NCBI GenBank assembly: GCA_001916035.1
Contig: MNRQ01000022.1
Location: forward strand, 34,418-98,417
DNA: 64,000 nucleotides
From: Clostridium sp. 27_14
GTDB taxonomy: Bacteria > Bacillota > Clostridia > TANB77 > CAG-508
Direction of reading: 5' to 3'
How positions within the stretch are numbered: position 1 is the stretch's first letter; each line of letters begins with the position of its first letter. A model generated the notes under the pieces. That model had not been told where the DNA came from, did no database searches, and worked only from the letters and a program-made list of their open reading frames with translations. The translations under genes were made by a program, and so were the position numbers. Below, in pieces: positions 1 through 7,798 of this stretch.

Positions 1-117
1 AAAGATGAGATTTTATTTAAACCTAAAATTGTTAGGCAAGATGTTTGTAAAAGAAGCGGAAATGATAATAGAGAGAATATTATCAAAAATAATTTATTGT
101 ATATATTTATAATGTAA
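1..117 (+). CDS. possible 3' end of an upstream gene (partial)
   Basis: Frame 1 is open from the first base to a TAA at 115-117 and would encode the last 38 residues of a protein starting before the window. Frame 2 is also open, to about base 110, so the choice of frame is not secure and no family can be recognised from so short a tail. The composition (lysine, isoleucine, asparagine) is what random AT-rich DNA also gives. From 118 to 359 the DNA is very AT-rich and I see no gene, only the leader of the next gene. Confidence 0.2.
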   Translation, partial: KDEILFKPKIVRQDVCKRSGNDNRENIIKNNLLYIFIM

Positions 118-359
118 AAAAAATGTTAAAATATTAAAAATTAGTTAATAATAAAATATAAGTTATAGTTTTTAATTTATGAGGATTTAAGAGATGAATT
201 TTGGATAAATAGAATTTATGTTATGCTATATCATTTTGATTGATAAAGTTATTTTTTGTGTTCAAATTTTAGGTTAATGAAATTGAAAAATAAAAAGAGA
301 TAAAAGTTGAAATATGAGGATTTAAACTTAAAAATCTTAGGAAAGGAATGTGATAAAAT

Positions 360-2330
360 ATGACAAGAGAAAATGAAAACGGACAAGAAAAAAATGAAAG
401 TGTAAAAAGAAATACAAGAAAAAATGCTACAGAAGGGAGAGGACGTGCAACAAGAAAAAAAGAACAAAAAATGGTTGAAGGTAAAGGAAATACTGCAAGA
501 ACTAGAAGAACTAGGACAACAAGAACAACTGAAAAAACTACTAAATTGCCAATAAAAAGAGAAGAAAAGTCAATGATTAGACATAATAAAAAAACAACAA
601 GTTTGGTTAATATACAAAGTGAAGAAAATTTACCAATTACATCAAATAAAAAGCATACAGAGATATTTAAAAAATCAAAGTTGAAAATAATTCCATTAGG
701 AGGTTTACATGAAGTAGGTAAAAATATAACTGTATTTGAATATGAAGATGAGATAGTAATAGTTGATTGTGGTTTATCTTTCCCAGAAGATGATATGTTA
801 GGGATAGATTTAGTAATACCAGATATTACTTATTTAGAGAGAAATAAGGAAAAAATAAAAGGAATGGTAATAACACATGGGCATGAAGATCATATAGGAA
901 GTATACCTTATTTTCTAAGACAGATTAATGTACCAATTTATGCTACAAAATTGACAATTGGTTTAATAAAAAATAAATTGGAAGAACATAAATTATTAAG
1001 AAGTACAAAATTAGTAGAAGTAACTCCTGGTCAAACAATATTATTAGGAGAGAAATTTAAAGTTGAGTTTATAAGAAGTACACATAGTATTCCAGATTCA
1101 GTTATGCTAGCTATAACTACACCAGTTGGAACAGTTTTGCATACAGGTGACTTTAAAGTAGATTATACTCCAATTGATGGAAAAATGATGGATTTTGGTA
1201 GAATTGCAGAATTAGGGAATAAAGGTATATTGGCTTTGATGGCTGATAGTACAAATGCTGAAAGAAAAGGCTTTACAATGTCTGAGAGTTCTGTAGGAGA
1301 AGTTTTTGATAAATTATTTATACATTGTACAAAAAGAATCGTTGTAGCTACATTTGCTTCAAATGTACACAGAGTTCAACAAATTGTTAACAGTGCTGTA
1401 AAATATGGAAGAAAAATTGCTGTATGTGGTAGAAGCATGATAAATATGATAACTACAGCAAGAGCTTTGGGATATATAGATTGTCCAGAAGATTTGTTTA
1501 TAGATATTGATCAAATAAACACATATAATGATGAACAATTAGTTATAATTACTACAGGAAGCCAGGGAGAACCAATGTCTGCTTTAACAAGAATGGCGGC
1601 AGGTGATCATAGAAAAGTAAAAATAACACCAAATGATTTGGTAATAATATCTGCAAATCCAATTCCAGGAAATGAAAAGTTTGTATCTAAAGTTATTGAT
1701 GATTTGATGCAGATAGGTGCAGAGGTTGTTTATAGTGCTTTGGCAGATGTTCATGTATCTGGACATGCTTGCCAAGAAGAGCAAAAATTAATTTTAGCTT
1801 TAGCTAAACCTAAATATTTTATACCAGTGCATGGTGAGTATAGACAATTAATAGCTCATGGTGAAACTGCAGCTGATATGGGAATAGAAGCAAAAAATAT
1901 TTTTTATATGTCAAATGGTAGGACATTAGAACTTGATGAAGATGATGCTAAATTTACTGGTAGTGTACCAAGTGGCAGAGTATTAGTTGATGGTTTAGGT
2001 GTTGGAGATGTTGGTAATATAGTTTTAAGAGATAGACAACATTTGTCACAAGATGGTTTGATAGTTATTGTTTTAACTATGGATTCTAATTCTGGTGAGG
2101 TTGTTGCTGGTCCAGATGTTATTTCTAGAGGTTTTGTTTATGTTAGAGAGTCTGAAAATTTGATGGATGACGTTAAGTCAGTTGTTAGACATGAGATTAG
2201 TAAATGTGAACAAAGGGGTATTCGTGATTGGTCAACTATAAAGTCAACTGTTAGAGAAAATTTAAGAGATTATATATTTATGAAAACTAAGAGAAATCCA
2301 ATGATTATTCCTATTATTATGGAAGTGTAG
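360..2330 (+). CDS. rnj: ribonuclease J (beta-CASP metallo-beta-lactamase RNase) with a basic N-terminal extension
   Basis: This is a 5'-exonuclease/endonuclease of mRNA decay and rRNA maturation. The metallo-beta-lactamase zinc motif HGHEDH is at residues 173-178. Further family landmarks are the PLGGLHEVGKN start of the catalytic core near residue 112, the VPSGRVLVDG segment and the C-terminal domain. At 656 residues it is about 100 longer than a usual RNase J: the first 105 residues are a low-complexity Arg/Lys/Thr/Glu-rich tail, probably disordered and RNA-binding. The start is fixed by AAAGGA at 342-347, about 12 bases before the ATG. The 5' half uses A-ending codons and the 3' third T- or G-ending codons. 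It seems monocistronic; a hairpin lies 200 bp downstream. Confidence 0.95.
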   Translation: MTRENENGQEKNESVKRNTRKNATEGRGRATRKKEQKMVEGKGNTARTRRTRTTRTTEKTTKLPIKREEKSMIRHNKKTTSLVNIQSEENLPITSNKKHTEIFKKSKLKIIPLGGLHEVGKNITVFEYEDEIVIVDCGLSFPEDDMLGIDLVIPDITYLERNKEKIKGMVITHGHEDHIGSIPYFLRQINVPIYATKLTIGLIKNKLEEHKLLRSTKLVEVTPGQTILLGEKFKVEFIRSTHSIPDSVMLAITTPVGTVLHTGDFKVDYTPIDGKMMDFGRIAELGNKGILALMADSTNAERKGFTMSESSVGEVFDKLFIHCTKRIVVATFASNVHRVQQIVNSAVKYGRKIAVCGRSMINMITTARALGYIDCPEDLFIDIDQINTYNDEQLVIITTGSQGEPMSALTRMAAGDHRKVKITPNDLVIISANPIPGNEKFVSKVIDDLMQIGAEVVYSALADVHVSGHACQEEQKLILALAKPKYFIPVHGEYRQLIAHGETAADMGIEAKNIFYMSNGRTLELDEDDAKFTGSVPSGRVLVDGLGVGDVGNIVLRDRQHLSQDGLIVIVLTMDSNSGEVVAGPDVISRGFVYVRESENLMDDVKSVVRHEISKCEQRGIRDWSTIKSTVRENLRDYIFMKTKRNPMIIPIIMEV

Positions 2331-2488
2331 AAAAATAAAGAAAGGAATAAATAGGAAAATAGTTGAGCTTTTTTGATGATAGTATAAAAAATTATATAAA
2401 AGTGTTTACAAATAGTAAAAATTCTAGTATAATATACGAGAAGAAATGAGATATACAAATTTAAAATAATTTAAATGAATATCATTTC

Positions 2489-2523
2489 TAACGAGAAGTT
2501 TAAATAATTTTTTCATTAATGTG
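2489..2523. repeat. imperfect direct repeat, copy 1
   Basis: A roughly 34-base unit beginning TAACGAGAAGTTTAAAT and ending in TTTTTTCATTAATGTG recurs at 2628-2661 with about five differences. The two copies bracket the hairpin at 2532-2567. They lie in the 500-base gap between rnj and gltX and may be a duplicated leader or binding element; the function is unknown. Confidence 0.5.
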
Positions 2524-2531
2524 AAAATGAT

Positions 2532-2567
2532 AAAAAATACTAGAGTCTGCAAACTCTAGTATTTTTT
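2532..2567. terminator. hairpin with T-run (rho-independent terminator)
   Basis: A perfect 15-base stem, AAAAAATACTAGAGT with its complement, closes a six-base loop (CTGCAA) and ends in T6. It looks bidirectional. It is 200 bases beyond the rnj stop, and a weaker hairpin (GAAATGA/TCATTTC) precedes it near 2444-2488. Confidence 0.7.
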
Positions 2568-2627
2568 ACTTTATGTGTTATTCAAACATATTTAAGATAT
2601 CTTTAATAGTTTTTAAAACATAAAGTT

Positions 2628-2661
2628 TAACGAAAAGTTTAATTATTTTTTTCATTAGTGT
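2628..2661. repeat. imperfect direct repeat, copy 2
   Basis: This is the second copy of the unit at 2489-2523 (TAACGAAAAGTTTAATT, ending TTTTTTCATTAGTGT). It is followed at once by the strong ribosome binding site of the micro-gene at 2699. CCTCC at 2669-2673 could pair with that GGAGG. Confidence 0.5.
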
Positions 2662-2698
2662 TTGTTACCTCCTTTCTATAAGGATTGGAGGAATTGAA

Positions 2699-2829
2699 AT
2701 GACAAAAACATTATACTATGGGTTAGAAAAACAATCAATAGAAAAAATGTATTATTAGATGAAATGGAAAATAAGTGGAAAATAAGTGGAAAATATAATA
2801 AAAAGTATTTTTATGAAAGGATGGAGTAA
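2699..2829 (+). pseudogene. possible small gene broken by a one-base deletion, or a leader peptide
   Basis: An ATG at 2699 follows a very good ribosome binding site (GGAGGA at 2687-2692, spacing 6). Frame 1 reads 19 codons to a TAG at 2756. Adding one base in the poly-A run near 2745 would join it to a second open frame, for about 43 residues in all. That frame ends at TAA 2827-2829, right on the gltX ribosome binding site (KWKISGK, then KKYFYERME at the end). So it is either a frameshifted small gene coupled to gltX, or a 19-residue leader peptide. A tandem TGGAAAATAAG repeat lies inside it. No family is recognised. Confidence 0.35.
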
Positions 2830-2831
2830 AA

Positions 2832-4493
2832 ATGGATTATAAAGAGTTAGCAAATTTAATATTTCCAGATGCAAAACCAATAAGTTATTATGAAGAAAAA
2901 TATCCAGAAAGAAAATTAGAAGAGGGAGCAATAGTAACTAGATTTGCTCCAAGTCCAACAGGAGTAATGCATATAGGTGGATTATATCAAGGACTAATAG
3001 CAAAGAAATTAGCTGAACAAACACAAGGAGTATTTTTCTTAAGAATAGAAGATACAGATCAAAAAAGAGAAGTAGAAAATGGAATAAAAGGAATTGTTGA
3101 GTCATTAAAAGATTTTGATATAGAACCAGATGAAGGGATGACATCAGAAACAGAAGAAAAAGGAGAGTATGGACCATATAAACAAAGTTTGAGGAAAGAA
3201 ATATATCAGGCTTATGCAAAATATTTAATAGAACAAGGTAAAGCATATCCATGTTTTTGTTCACAAGAAGAATTAAATCAAATAAGAGAAAAACAAGAAG
3301 CAGCAAAGATAAGACCTGGATATTATGGAATATGGGCCAAGTGTAGAGGTCTAACTGTTGAAGAGATGGCGAAAAAAATAGAGTCTGGGGAAGATTGTAT
3401 AATACGTTTAAAATCACCAGGGAGAGAAGATAGAAAAATAAAACATAAAGATGTAATAAAAGGTAATGTAGAATTTCCTGAAAATGACCAAGATGTAGTA
3501 ATAATAAAAGCAGATGGGTTACCAACATATCATTTTGCTCATGCTGTTGATGATCATTTAATGCATACAACTCATGTAATAAGAGGTGATGAATGGTTAT
3601 CATCTGTACCATTACATTTACAATTATTCCAAGTTTTAGGATTTAAAGCTCCTAAGTATGCACATATTGCACCAATAATGAAAAATGATGATGGAAATAA
3701 ACGTAAATTAAGTAAAAGGAAAGATCCAGAAGCAGCAGTTAGTTATTATGCTGAACAAGGTATTCCTAAAGAAGCAGTAAAAGAATATTTGTTGAATATT
3801 GCTAATTCTACATTTGAAAACTGGAGAAGAGCTAATCCATATAAAGGAATAGAAGAGTTTGATTTACAATTAAATAAGATGAGTGTTAGTGGAGCTTTAT
3901 TTGATATGGTAAAACTTTTAGATGTGTCAAAAATAGTAATATCAAAGATGTCAGCTGATGATGTTTATAGTAGTTCTTTAGATTGGGCTAAGAAACAAGA
4001 TGAGGAATTAGCAAATTTATTAGAAAATCGAAAAGAATATTCTTTAAAAGTATTTGGAATAGAAAGAGGCAATAAAAAACCAAGAAAAGATATTTCAAAA
4101 TGGTCAGATGTTAAAGAAAATATTTCTTATATGTATGATGAATTATTTGAGAAAGATAATAGTGAATATCAATATCAAGTTATAAATGATAAAGATGATA
4201 TTAGAAGAATATTAGACTTATATGTTTCTAAATATTATAATTTTGAAGATGATAAACAAACTTGGTTTGATAAAATAAAAGAACTTGCTGGAGAAATGGG
4301 TTATGCAAAAGAAGTGAAAGAGTTTAAAGCAAATCCAGGTGTATATAAAGCTCATGTTGGTGATGTTAGTACAGTGTTGAGAGTGGCTTTGACTAAAAGA
4401 ACAAATACACCAGATATGTATGAAATTATGCAGGTTTTGGGCAAAGATGTAATTGAATCTCGTTTTGAAATAGCAAAGGAAAATTTGAAATAA
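2832..4493 (+). CDS. gltX: glutamate--tRNA ligase (class I, GlnRS/GluRS family)
   Basis: This enzyme charges tRNA(Glu), and in bacteria lacking GlnRS also tRNA(Gln) for later amidation. The class I signature is complete: the HIGH motif is HIGG at residues 47-50 within RFAPSPTGVMHIGG, and the KMSKS loop is KLSKR at 292-296. The GDEWLSS segment near residue 252 is typical of the family. The length of 553 residues fits the long clostridial form, longer than the approximately 480 of Bacillus. The ATG follows AAAGGATGG with eight-base spacing, overlapping the end of the possible micro-gene upstream. No T-box leader is visible. Which tRNAs it charges cannot be told from sequence alone. Confidence 0.93.
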   Translation: MDYKELANLIFPDAKPISYYEEKYPERKLEEGAIVTRFAPSPTGVMHIGGLYQGLIAKKLAEQTQGVFFLRIEDTDQKREVENGIKGIVESLKDFDIEPDEGMTSETEEKGEYGPYKQSLRKEIYQAYAKYLIEQGKAYPCFCSQEELNQIREKQEAAKIRPGYYGIWAKCRGLTVEEMAKKIESGEDCIIRLKSPGREDRKIKHKDVIKGNVEFPENDQDVVIIKADGLPTYHFAHAVDDHLMHTTHVIRGDEWLSSVPLHLQLFQVLGFKAPKYAHIAPIMKNDDGNKRKLSKRKDPEAAVSYYAEQGIPKEAVKEYLLNIANSTFENWRRANPYKGIEEFDLQLNKMSVSGALFDMVKLLDVSKIVISKMSADDVYSSSLDWAKKQDEELANLLENRKEYSLKVFGIERGNKKPRKDISKWSDVKENISYMYDELFEKDNSEYQYQVINDKDDIRRILDLYVSKYYNFEDDKQTWFDKIKELAGEMGYAKEVKEFKANPGVYKAHVGDVSTVLRVALTKRTNTPDMYEIMQVLGKDVIESRFEIAKENLK

Positions 4494-4577
4494 CTAAGGC
4501 TATGTTTTTAGTTTTGATGTATTTAGTTAAAATGTTTTGCTAAGAGTAAAAGAAATTAAATATAAAAGGATGATATT

Positions 4578-4757
4578 ATGGAGTATGAGATTGGTGATAT
4601 TGTAAGAACTAAGAAACAACATCCTTGTGGGAGTAAATTGTGGGAAATTACAAGAGTTGGTGTTGATTTTAAATTAAAATGTCAAGGCTGTGGGCATGTG
4701 GTAGTTTTGGAGAGACAGAAGGCTTTGAAAATGATTACAAAAAAGGTAACAAATTGA
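4578..4757 (+). CDS. DUF951 family small protein (YyzM-like)
   Basis: This 59-residue protein follows gltX by 84 bases and has AAAGGATGATATT before its ATG. It matches the conserved Firmicute DUF951 family: the start (GDIVRTKKQHPCGS), the W-E-I-x-R-x-G-x-D core and the K-x-K-C-x-G-C-G-H zinc-ribbon-like segment are all present. The cysteines at about residues 17, 36 and 39 may bind metal. Family members are often near nucleoid or translation genes, and their role is unknown. A second small gene follows 62 bases downstream. Confidence 0.85.
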   Translation: MEYEIGDIVRTKKQHPCGSKLWEITRVGVDFKLKCQGCGHVVVLERQKALKMITKKVTN

Positions 4758-4818
4758 CAAAATTTTAATAAGATATACTAATAGTATTTATTTAATACTA
4801 TGTAGGAGGTGACTTTGT

Positions 4819-5097
4819 ATGGAGCCACAAGAAAAAGTATGTTGTTATGATAATACAAGACATGGTTGTGAATACAAAGAAGAAAATAAGAAAAATTGTT
4901 TAGGAATAATAGCAACAATATTGCTTGCAGCATTTACAACTGTAATTGGAATAATATTGGGAGCATCATTAGCAGGAACATTTTTAGATGCTTTAGCAGC
5001 AATTATAGTATTAGCAGTTGTTTTGGGATTATTTTTGATTTTAACAATTATATTATTGATTTGTAAGAAAAATAAAAAACATCATTGTTGTAGATAG
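4819..5097 (+). CDS. small membrane protein with Cys-rich ends, unknown
   Basis: This 92-residue protein has an excellent ribosome binding site (TAGGAGGTGA) nine bases before the ATG, so it is likely real. The first 27 residues are polar, with Cys pairs (VCCYD, a single Cys near 17 and NCLG near 27). Two hydrophobic helices follow at about 27-50 and 54-80, and the tail is basic and His/Cys-rich (KKNKKHHCC). The Cys and His clusters at both ends would face the same side of the membrane, which hints at metal binding or a redox role. I recognise no family. It ends an operon, followed by an array of hairpins. Confidence 0.6.
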   Translation: MEPQEKVCCYDNTRHGCEYKEENKKNCLGIIATILLAAFTTVIGIILGASLAGTFLDALAAIIVLAVVLGLFLILTIILLICKKNKKHHCCR

Positions 5098-5100
5098 ATA

Positions 5101-5167
5101 AGAACAAAAGCGGACATTAAAAACATTGGCACTTATTAGAACATTTTAAAGTCCGCGTCTTTGTTCT
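5101..5167. repeat. intergenic inverted repeat, family 1, copy 1
   Basis: The left arm GAACAAAAGCGGACATT (5102-5118) pairs with the right arm AAAGTCCGCGTCTTTGTTC (5148-5166), leaving a small GAC bulge. The same two arms recur at 20,618-20,710 and in degenerate form at 27,467-27,534. In each case the element lies directly beyond the end of a gene. It may act as a terminator or as a miniature repeat. Confidence 0.7.
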
Positions 5168-5172
5168 CGCGC

Positions 5173-5193
5173 GAAATTTGCAAAGCAAATTTC
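5173..5193. repeat. perfect small hairpin
   Basis: GAAATTTGC and GCAAATTTC pair perfectly around an AAA loop. This is the second hairpin in a row of four between the plus-strand membrane gene and minus-strand ysxC. Confidence 0.5.
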
Positions 5194-5209
5194 TGTGCAT
5201 TATTATATT

Positions 5210-5249
5210 TTCTATTCTAGGAAGTTCGGAGAACTTTCCTAGAATAGAA
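5210..5249. repeat. long hairpin
   Basis: TTCTATTCTAGGAAGTTC pairs with GAACTTTCCTAGAATAGAA around a GGA loop, with one bulged base. It is the strongest stem in the array at 5101-5293. Confidence 0.6.
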
Positions 5250-5250
5250 A

Positions 5251-5293
5251 AAAGAACTTTGTAAAATTAATATTTTATAATGTTCTTTTTTTT
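5251..5293. terminator. bidirectional terminator between convergent genes
   Basis: AAAGAAC at 5251-5257 pairs with GTTCTTT at 5282-5288, with an inner TAAAAT/ATTTTA stem and a T-run to 5293. It is placed to terminate transcription coming from the plus-strand small gene; an A-run on the other side would serve ysxC. Confidence 0.6.
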
Positions 5294-5307
5294 GGATTTA
5301 TATTATT

Positions 5308-5892
5308 TTAAGAGTTGAAATTCTCTAAAAAGTCCCATACTGCTTCACTATAGTTTTTTCTTTCAGATGAAAATGGTAGAGTGGTAATATCTAGCATAGG
5401 ATTTAGAAATTGTTGGATTTTTTTTACTTCAGTGTCTACTTTTGTTATTGCAATTTTGTCAGCTTTATTTGCTAAGATTAGGCAAGGTAAACCTGCACGA
5501 ATAATGTAGTCATACATTAATTTATCATTAGCTGTGGGGGTATGTCTAATGTCTACTAGAAAAATAACTAATGTTATTTGTTCACGATGTTGTAAATAGT
5601 ATTCTATAAAATTACCTACTTGTTCTTGTTCTTTTTTTGACATTTTGCTGTAGCCATAACCTGGAAGATCAACAAAGTAAAATAGGTTGTCCATATTATA
5701 AAAATTTATTTGACGTGTTTTTCCTGGTTCACTACTTGTTCTGGCTAGCTTTTTTCTGTTAATCATAGTGTTTATAAAACTTGATTTTCCTACATTTGAT
5801 TTTCCTACTAGTACGATTTCTGGTAAGTTATTTTTTGGATATTGTTTTGGACTAACAGCAGATATTTCGAATTTTGGATCTTTTATAATCAT
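5308..5892 (-). CDS. ysxC: ribosome biogenesis GTPase YsxC/EngB
   Basis: This TRAFAC-class GTPase is needed for large ribosomal subunit assembly. All G motifs are visible: G1 GKSNVGKS, G2 within TSSEPGKTRQIN, G3 DLPGYGYS, G4 NKAD and a G5-like PFSSE near the C-terminus. The length of 194 residues is standard. The ATG chosen (complement of 5890-5892) is the seventh codon of the longest frame, because the upstream ATG sits inside the ribosome binding site (AAAGGA). The gene stands 115 bases downstream of serS on the same strand. In Bacillus ysxC follows lonA, but here its neighbours are serS and a DUF1653 gene. Confidence 0.94.
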   Translation of the reverse strand: MIIKDPKFEISAVSPKQYPKNNLPEIVLVGKSNVGKSSFINTMINRKKLARTSSEPGKTRQINFYNMDNLFYFVDLPGYGYSKMSKKEQEQVGNFIEYYLQHREQITLVIFLVDIRHTPTANDKLMYDYIIRAGLPCLILANKADKIAITKVDTEVKKIQQFLNPMLDITTLPFSSERKNYSEAVWDFLENFNS

Positions 5893-6007
5893 ATATTTTA
5901 TTCCTTTCATTTAATATAAAAGTCTTTTGCTATGTGCACAAAAGACTTTATATTAGTAATTTTTTTAGATTTATTCTATTTGATTTTAGTGTTATAATTT
6001 GGTTATA

Positions 6008-7294
6008 TTAATTTTTTGGTGTTATTTTTTCTATTCCACCCATATAAGGTCTTAGGACTTCTGGAATAGTGATACTACCATCTTCATTGTAGTTGTTTTC
6101 AATAACTGCAATTAGACCTCTAGGAGTTGCAACAACTGTGTTGTTTAGTGTATGTACAAAATAAGTTCCATTTTCTCCTTTAGCTCTAATTCCTAAACGT
6201 CTAGCTTGGGCATCACCTAAGGTAGAACAACTGCAAACTTCAAAATATTTTTGTTGTCTTGGACTCCATGCTTCTATGTCACAAGATTTTACTTTTAAGT
6301 CTGCTAAGTCTCCTGAGCAACAGTCAAGTTGTCTTACAGGTACATTGAAATTTCTGAATAAGTCAACACTTAATTTCCACATTTTGTTGTACCAATTCAT
6401 AGATTCTTCTGGTTCACAAAGGACAATCATTTCTTGTTTTTCGAATTGATGTACACGATATAAACCTCTTTCTTCTAGTCCATGTGAACCTATTTCTTTT
6501 CTGAAACAAGGTGAGTAAGATGTCATTGTGATTGGTAAGTCTGATTTTTTGATTATTTGGTCTTTAAATTTACCTATCATTGAGTGTTCAGATGTACCAA
6601 TTAAAAATAAATCTTCTCCTTCAATTTTATACATCATTGCATCCATCTCTTCAAAACTCATAACACCATTTACAACATCAGAACGAATCATGAATGGTGG
6701 AATGCAATAAGTAAAGCCATTATTAATCATATAGTCTCTTGCATAGGCAAGCATTGCTTCATGTAGTCTAGCTATGTCTCCAATTAGGTAATAAAATCCC
6801 ATACCGCTTGTTCGTCCAGCACTTTCTTTGTCTAGTCCGTTAAAACGATTTATAATATCTGCGTGATGTGGAATTTCATAGTCTGGTACTTTAGGTTCAC
6901 CAAATCTTTGTACCTCTACATTTTCAGAGTCGTCTTTTCCAATAGGAACACTGGCATCCATAATATTAGGGATTTTCATCATTTTTTCTTTTATTTGCTC
7001 AGTGTATTCTGTTTCTAATTTTTCATTTTTATCAAGTTCTTCATTGATTTTTTGAACTTGTTGCTTAATTTTTTCTGCTTCTTCTTTTTGACCATTTTTC
7101 ATAAGTCCACCTATTTGTGCACTTAAACTTTTTCTTTCTGATCTTAAATTGTCTCCATTTAATTTTACTTCTCTATTTTTTTTGTCTAATTCTATAACTT
7201 CATCAACTAATACTAATTTTTGTTCTTGAAATTTGTTTTTAATATTTTCTTTTACAATATCAGGGTTTTCTCTTAAAAATTTAATGTCTATCAT
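6008..7294 (-). CDS. serS: serine--tRNA ligase
   Basis: This class II synthetase charges tRNA(Ser) and tRNA(Sec). The first 110 residues form the long coiled-coil arm that grips the variable arm of tRNA(Ser) (Glu/Lys-rich, about residues 28-100). The catalytic domain shows motif 2 (SPCFRKEIGSHG), followed by RVHQFEKQEM, and motif 3 (NNTVVATPRGLIAVIENN). The length of 428 residues is normal. The start is set 36 bases inside the longest frame because AAAGGAAG lies just before that ATG. The first 14 bases overlap the end of the DUF1653 gene, suggesting translational coupling. I see no T-box leader. Confidence 0.95.
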   Translation of the reverse strand: MIDIKFLRENPDIVKENIKNKFQEQKLVLVDEVIELDKKNREVKLNGDNLRSERKSLSAQIGGLMKNGQKEEAEKIKQQVQKINEELDKNEKLETEYTEQIKEKMMKIPNIMDASVPIGKDDSENVEVQRFGEPKVPDYEIPHHADIINRFNGLDKESAGRTSGMGFYYLIGDIARLHEAMLAYARDYMINNGFTYCIPPFMIRSDVVNGVMSFEEMDAMMYKIEGEDLFLIGTSEHSMIGKFKDQIIKKSDLPITMTSYSPCFRKEIGSHGLEERGLYRVHQFEKQEMIVLCEPEESMNWYNKMWKLSVDLFRNFNVPVRQLDCCSGDLADLKVKSCDIEAWSPRQQKYFEVCSCSTLGDAQARRLGIRAKGENGTYFVHTLNNTVVATPRGLIAVIENNYNEDGSITIPEVLRPYMGGIEKITPKN

Positions 7295-7562
7295 ATATTT
7301 CTTCCTTTCTTTTTTGTGTATCAAAATCATTAACTAGCTCAAAACGTGATTTTTGACCAGTTATATTGTCAGGTCTTTCTGGTATTTGTTCTAAAAACAT
7401 TTTTTCAGGTCTTATCCAAAGTGAACGACCGTCTTCTCTGTCATATAGAGGTTTATAAACAACCATTCTTTCTTGTGTTTCCGAGTCATAAGCAATGTCT
7501 TCTACAAAATAATAATTTCCTTTAAAATGGCGGTAAACTTTTCCTATTTTTACTGTATCCAT
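7281..7562 (-). CDS. DUF1653 domain protein
   Basis: This 93-residue protein begins with the hallmark of DUF1653 (IGKVYRHFKGNYYFVEDIA, then MVVYKPLYD and LWIRPEKMF). The family is widespread, small and of unknown function, with a fold thought to resemble a beta-barrel. The ribosome binding site is excellent (AAGGAGG, spacing 8). It is the first gene of a minus-strand operon: it overlaps serS by 14 bases, with ysxC behind. The C-terminal 25 residues are charged and extend past the domain. Confidence 0.85.
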   Translation of the reverse strand: MDTVKIGKVYRHFKGNYYFVEDIAYDSETQERMVVYKPLYDREDGRSLWIRPEKMFLEQIPERPDNITGQKSRFELVNDFDTQKRKEEIYDRH

Positions 7563-7598
7563 TATTAAAAACCTCCTTATAATAATTTGAATAGTCTA

Positions 7599-7627
7599 AT
7601 TATACAACATTTTCTAATAAATGGCAA
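7599..7627 (-). promoter_or_regulatory. sigma-A type promoter of the DUF1653-serS-ysxC operon
   Basis: Read on the minus strand, TTGCCA (complement of 7622-7627) and TATAAT (complement of 7599-7604) are separated by 17 bases, and TG precedes the -10 box. It lies 37 bases upstream of the DUF1653 start codon. Confidence 0.6.
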
Positions 7628-7798
7628 CAAATTGGGTAAAATAAAAAAAGAAACCTGTTGATGCAATTTGATGAAAATAGATATAAATATATTAAAGAGA
7701 TTTTATTTGTGTTGGTTGTATGAGCAAAGATAAATGATAATTTTTTTGGATTGAGAGAATAAAAATATGTAATGATTTTTGAAAGTAAAAGGAAAGTG

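Noticed and set aside
2938..3612. 224-residue minus-strand frame opposite gltX
   Set aside because: Leu/His-rich antisense shadow of a certain gene, with no start signal.
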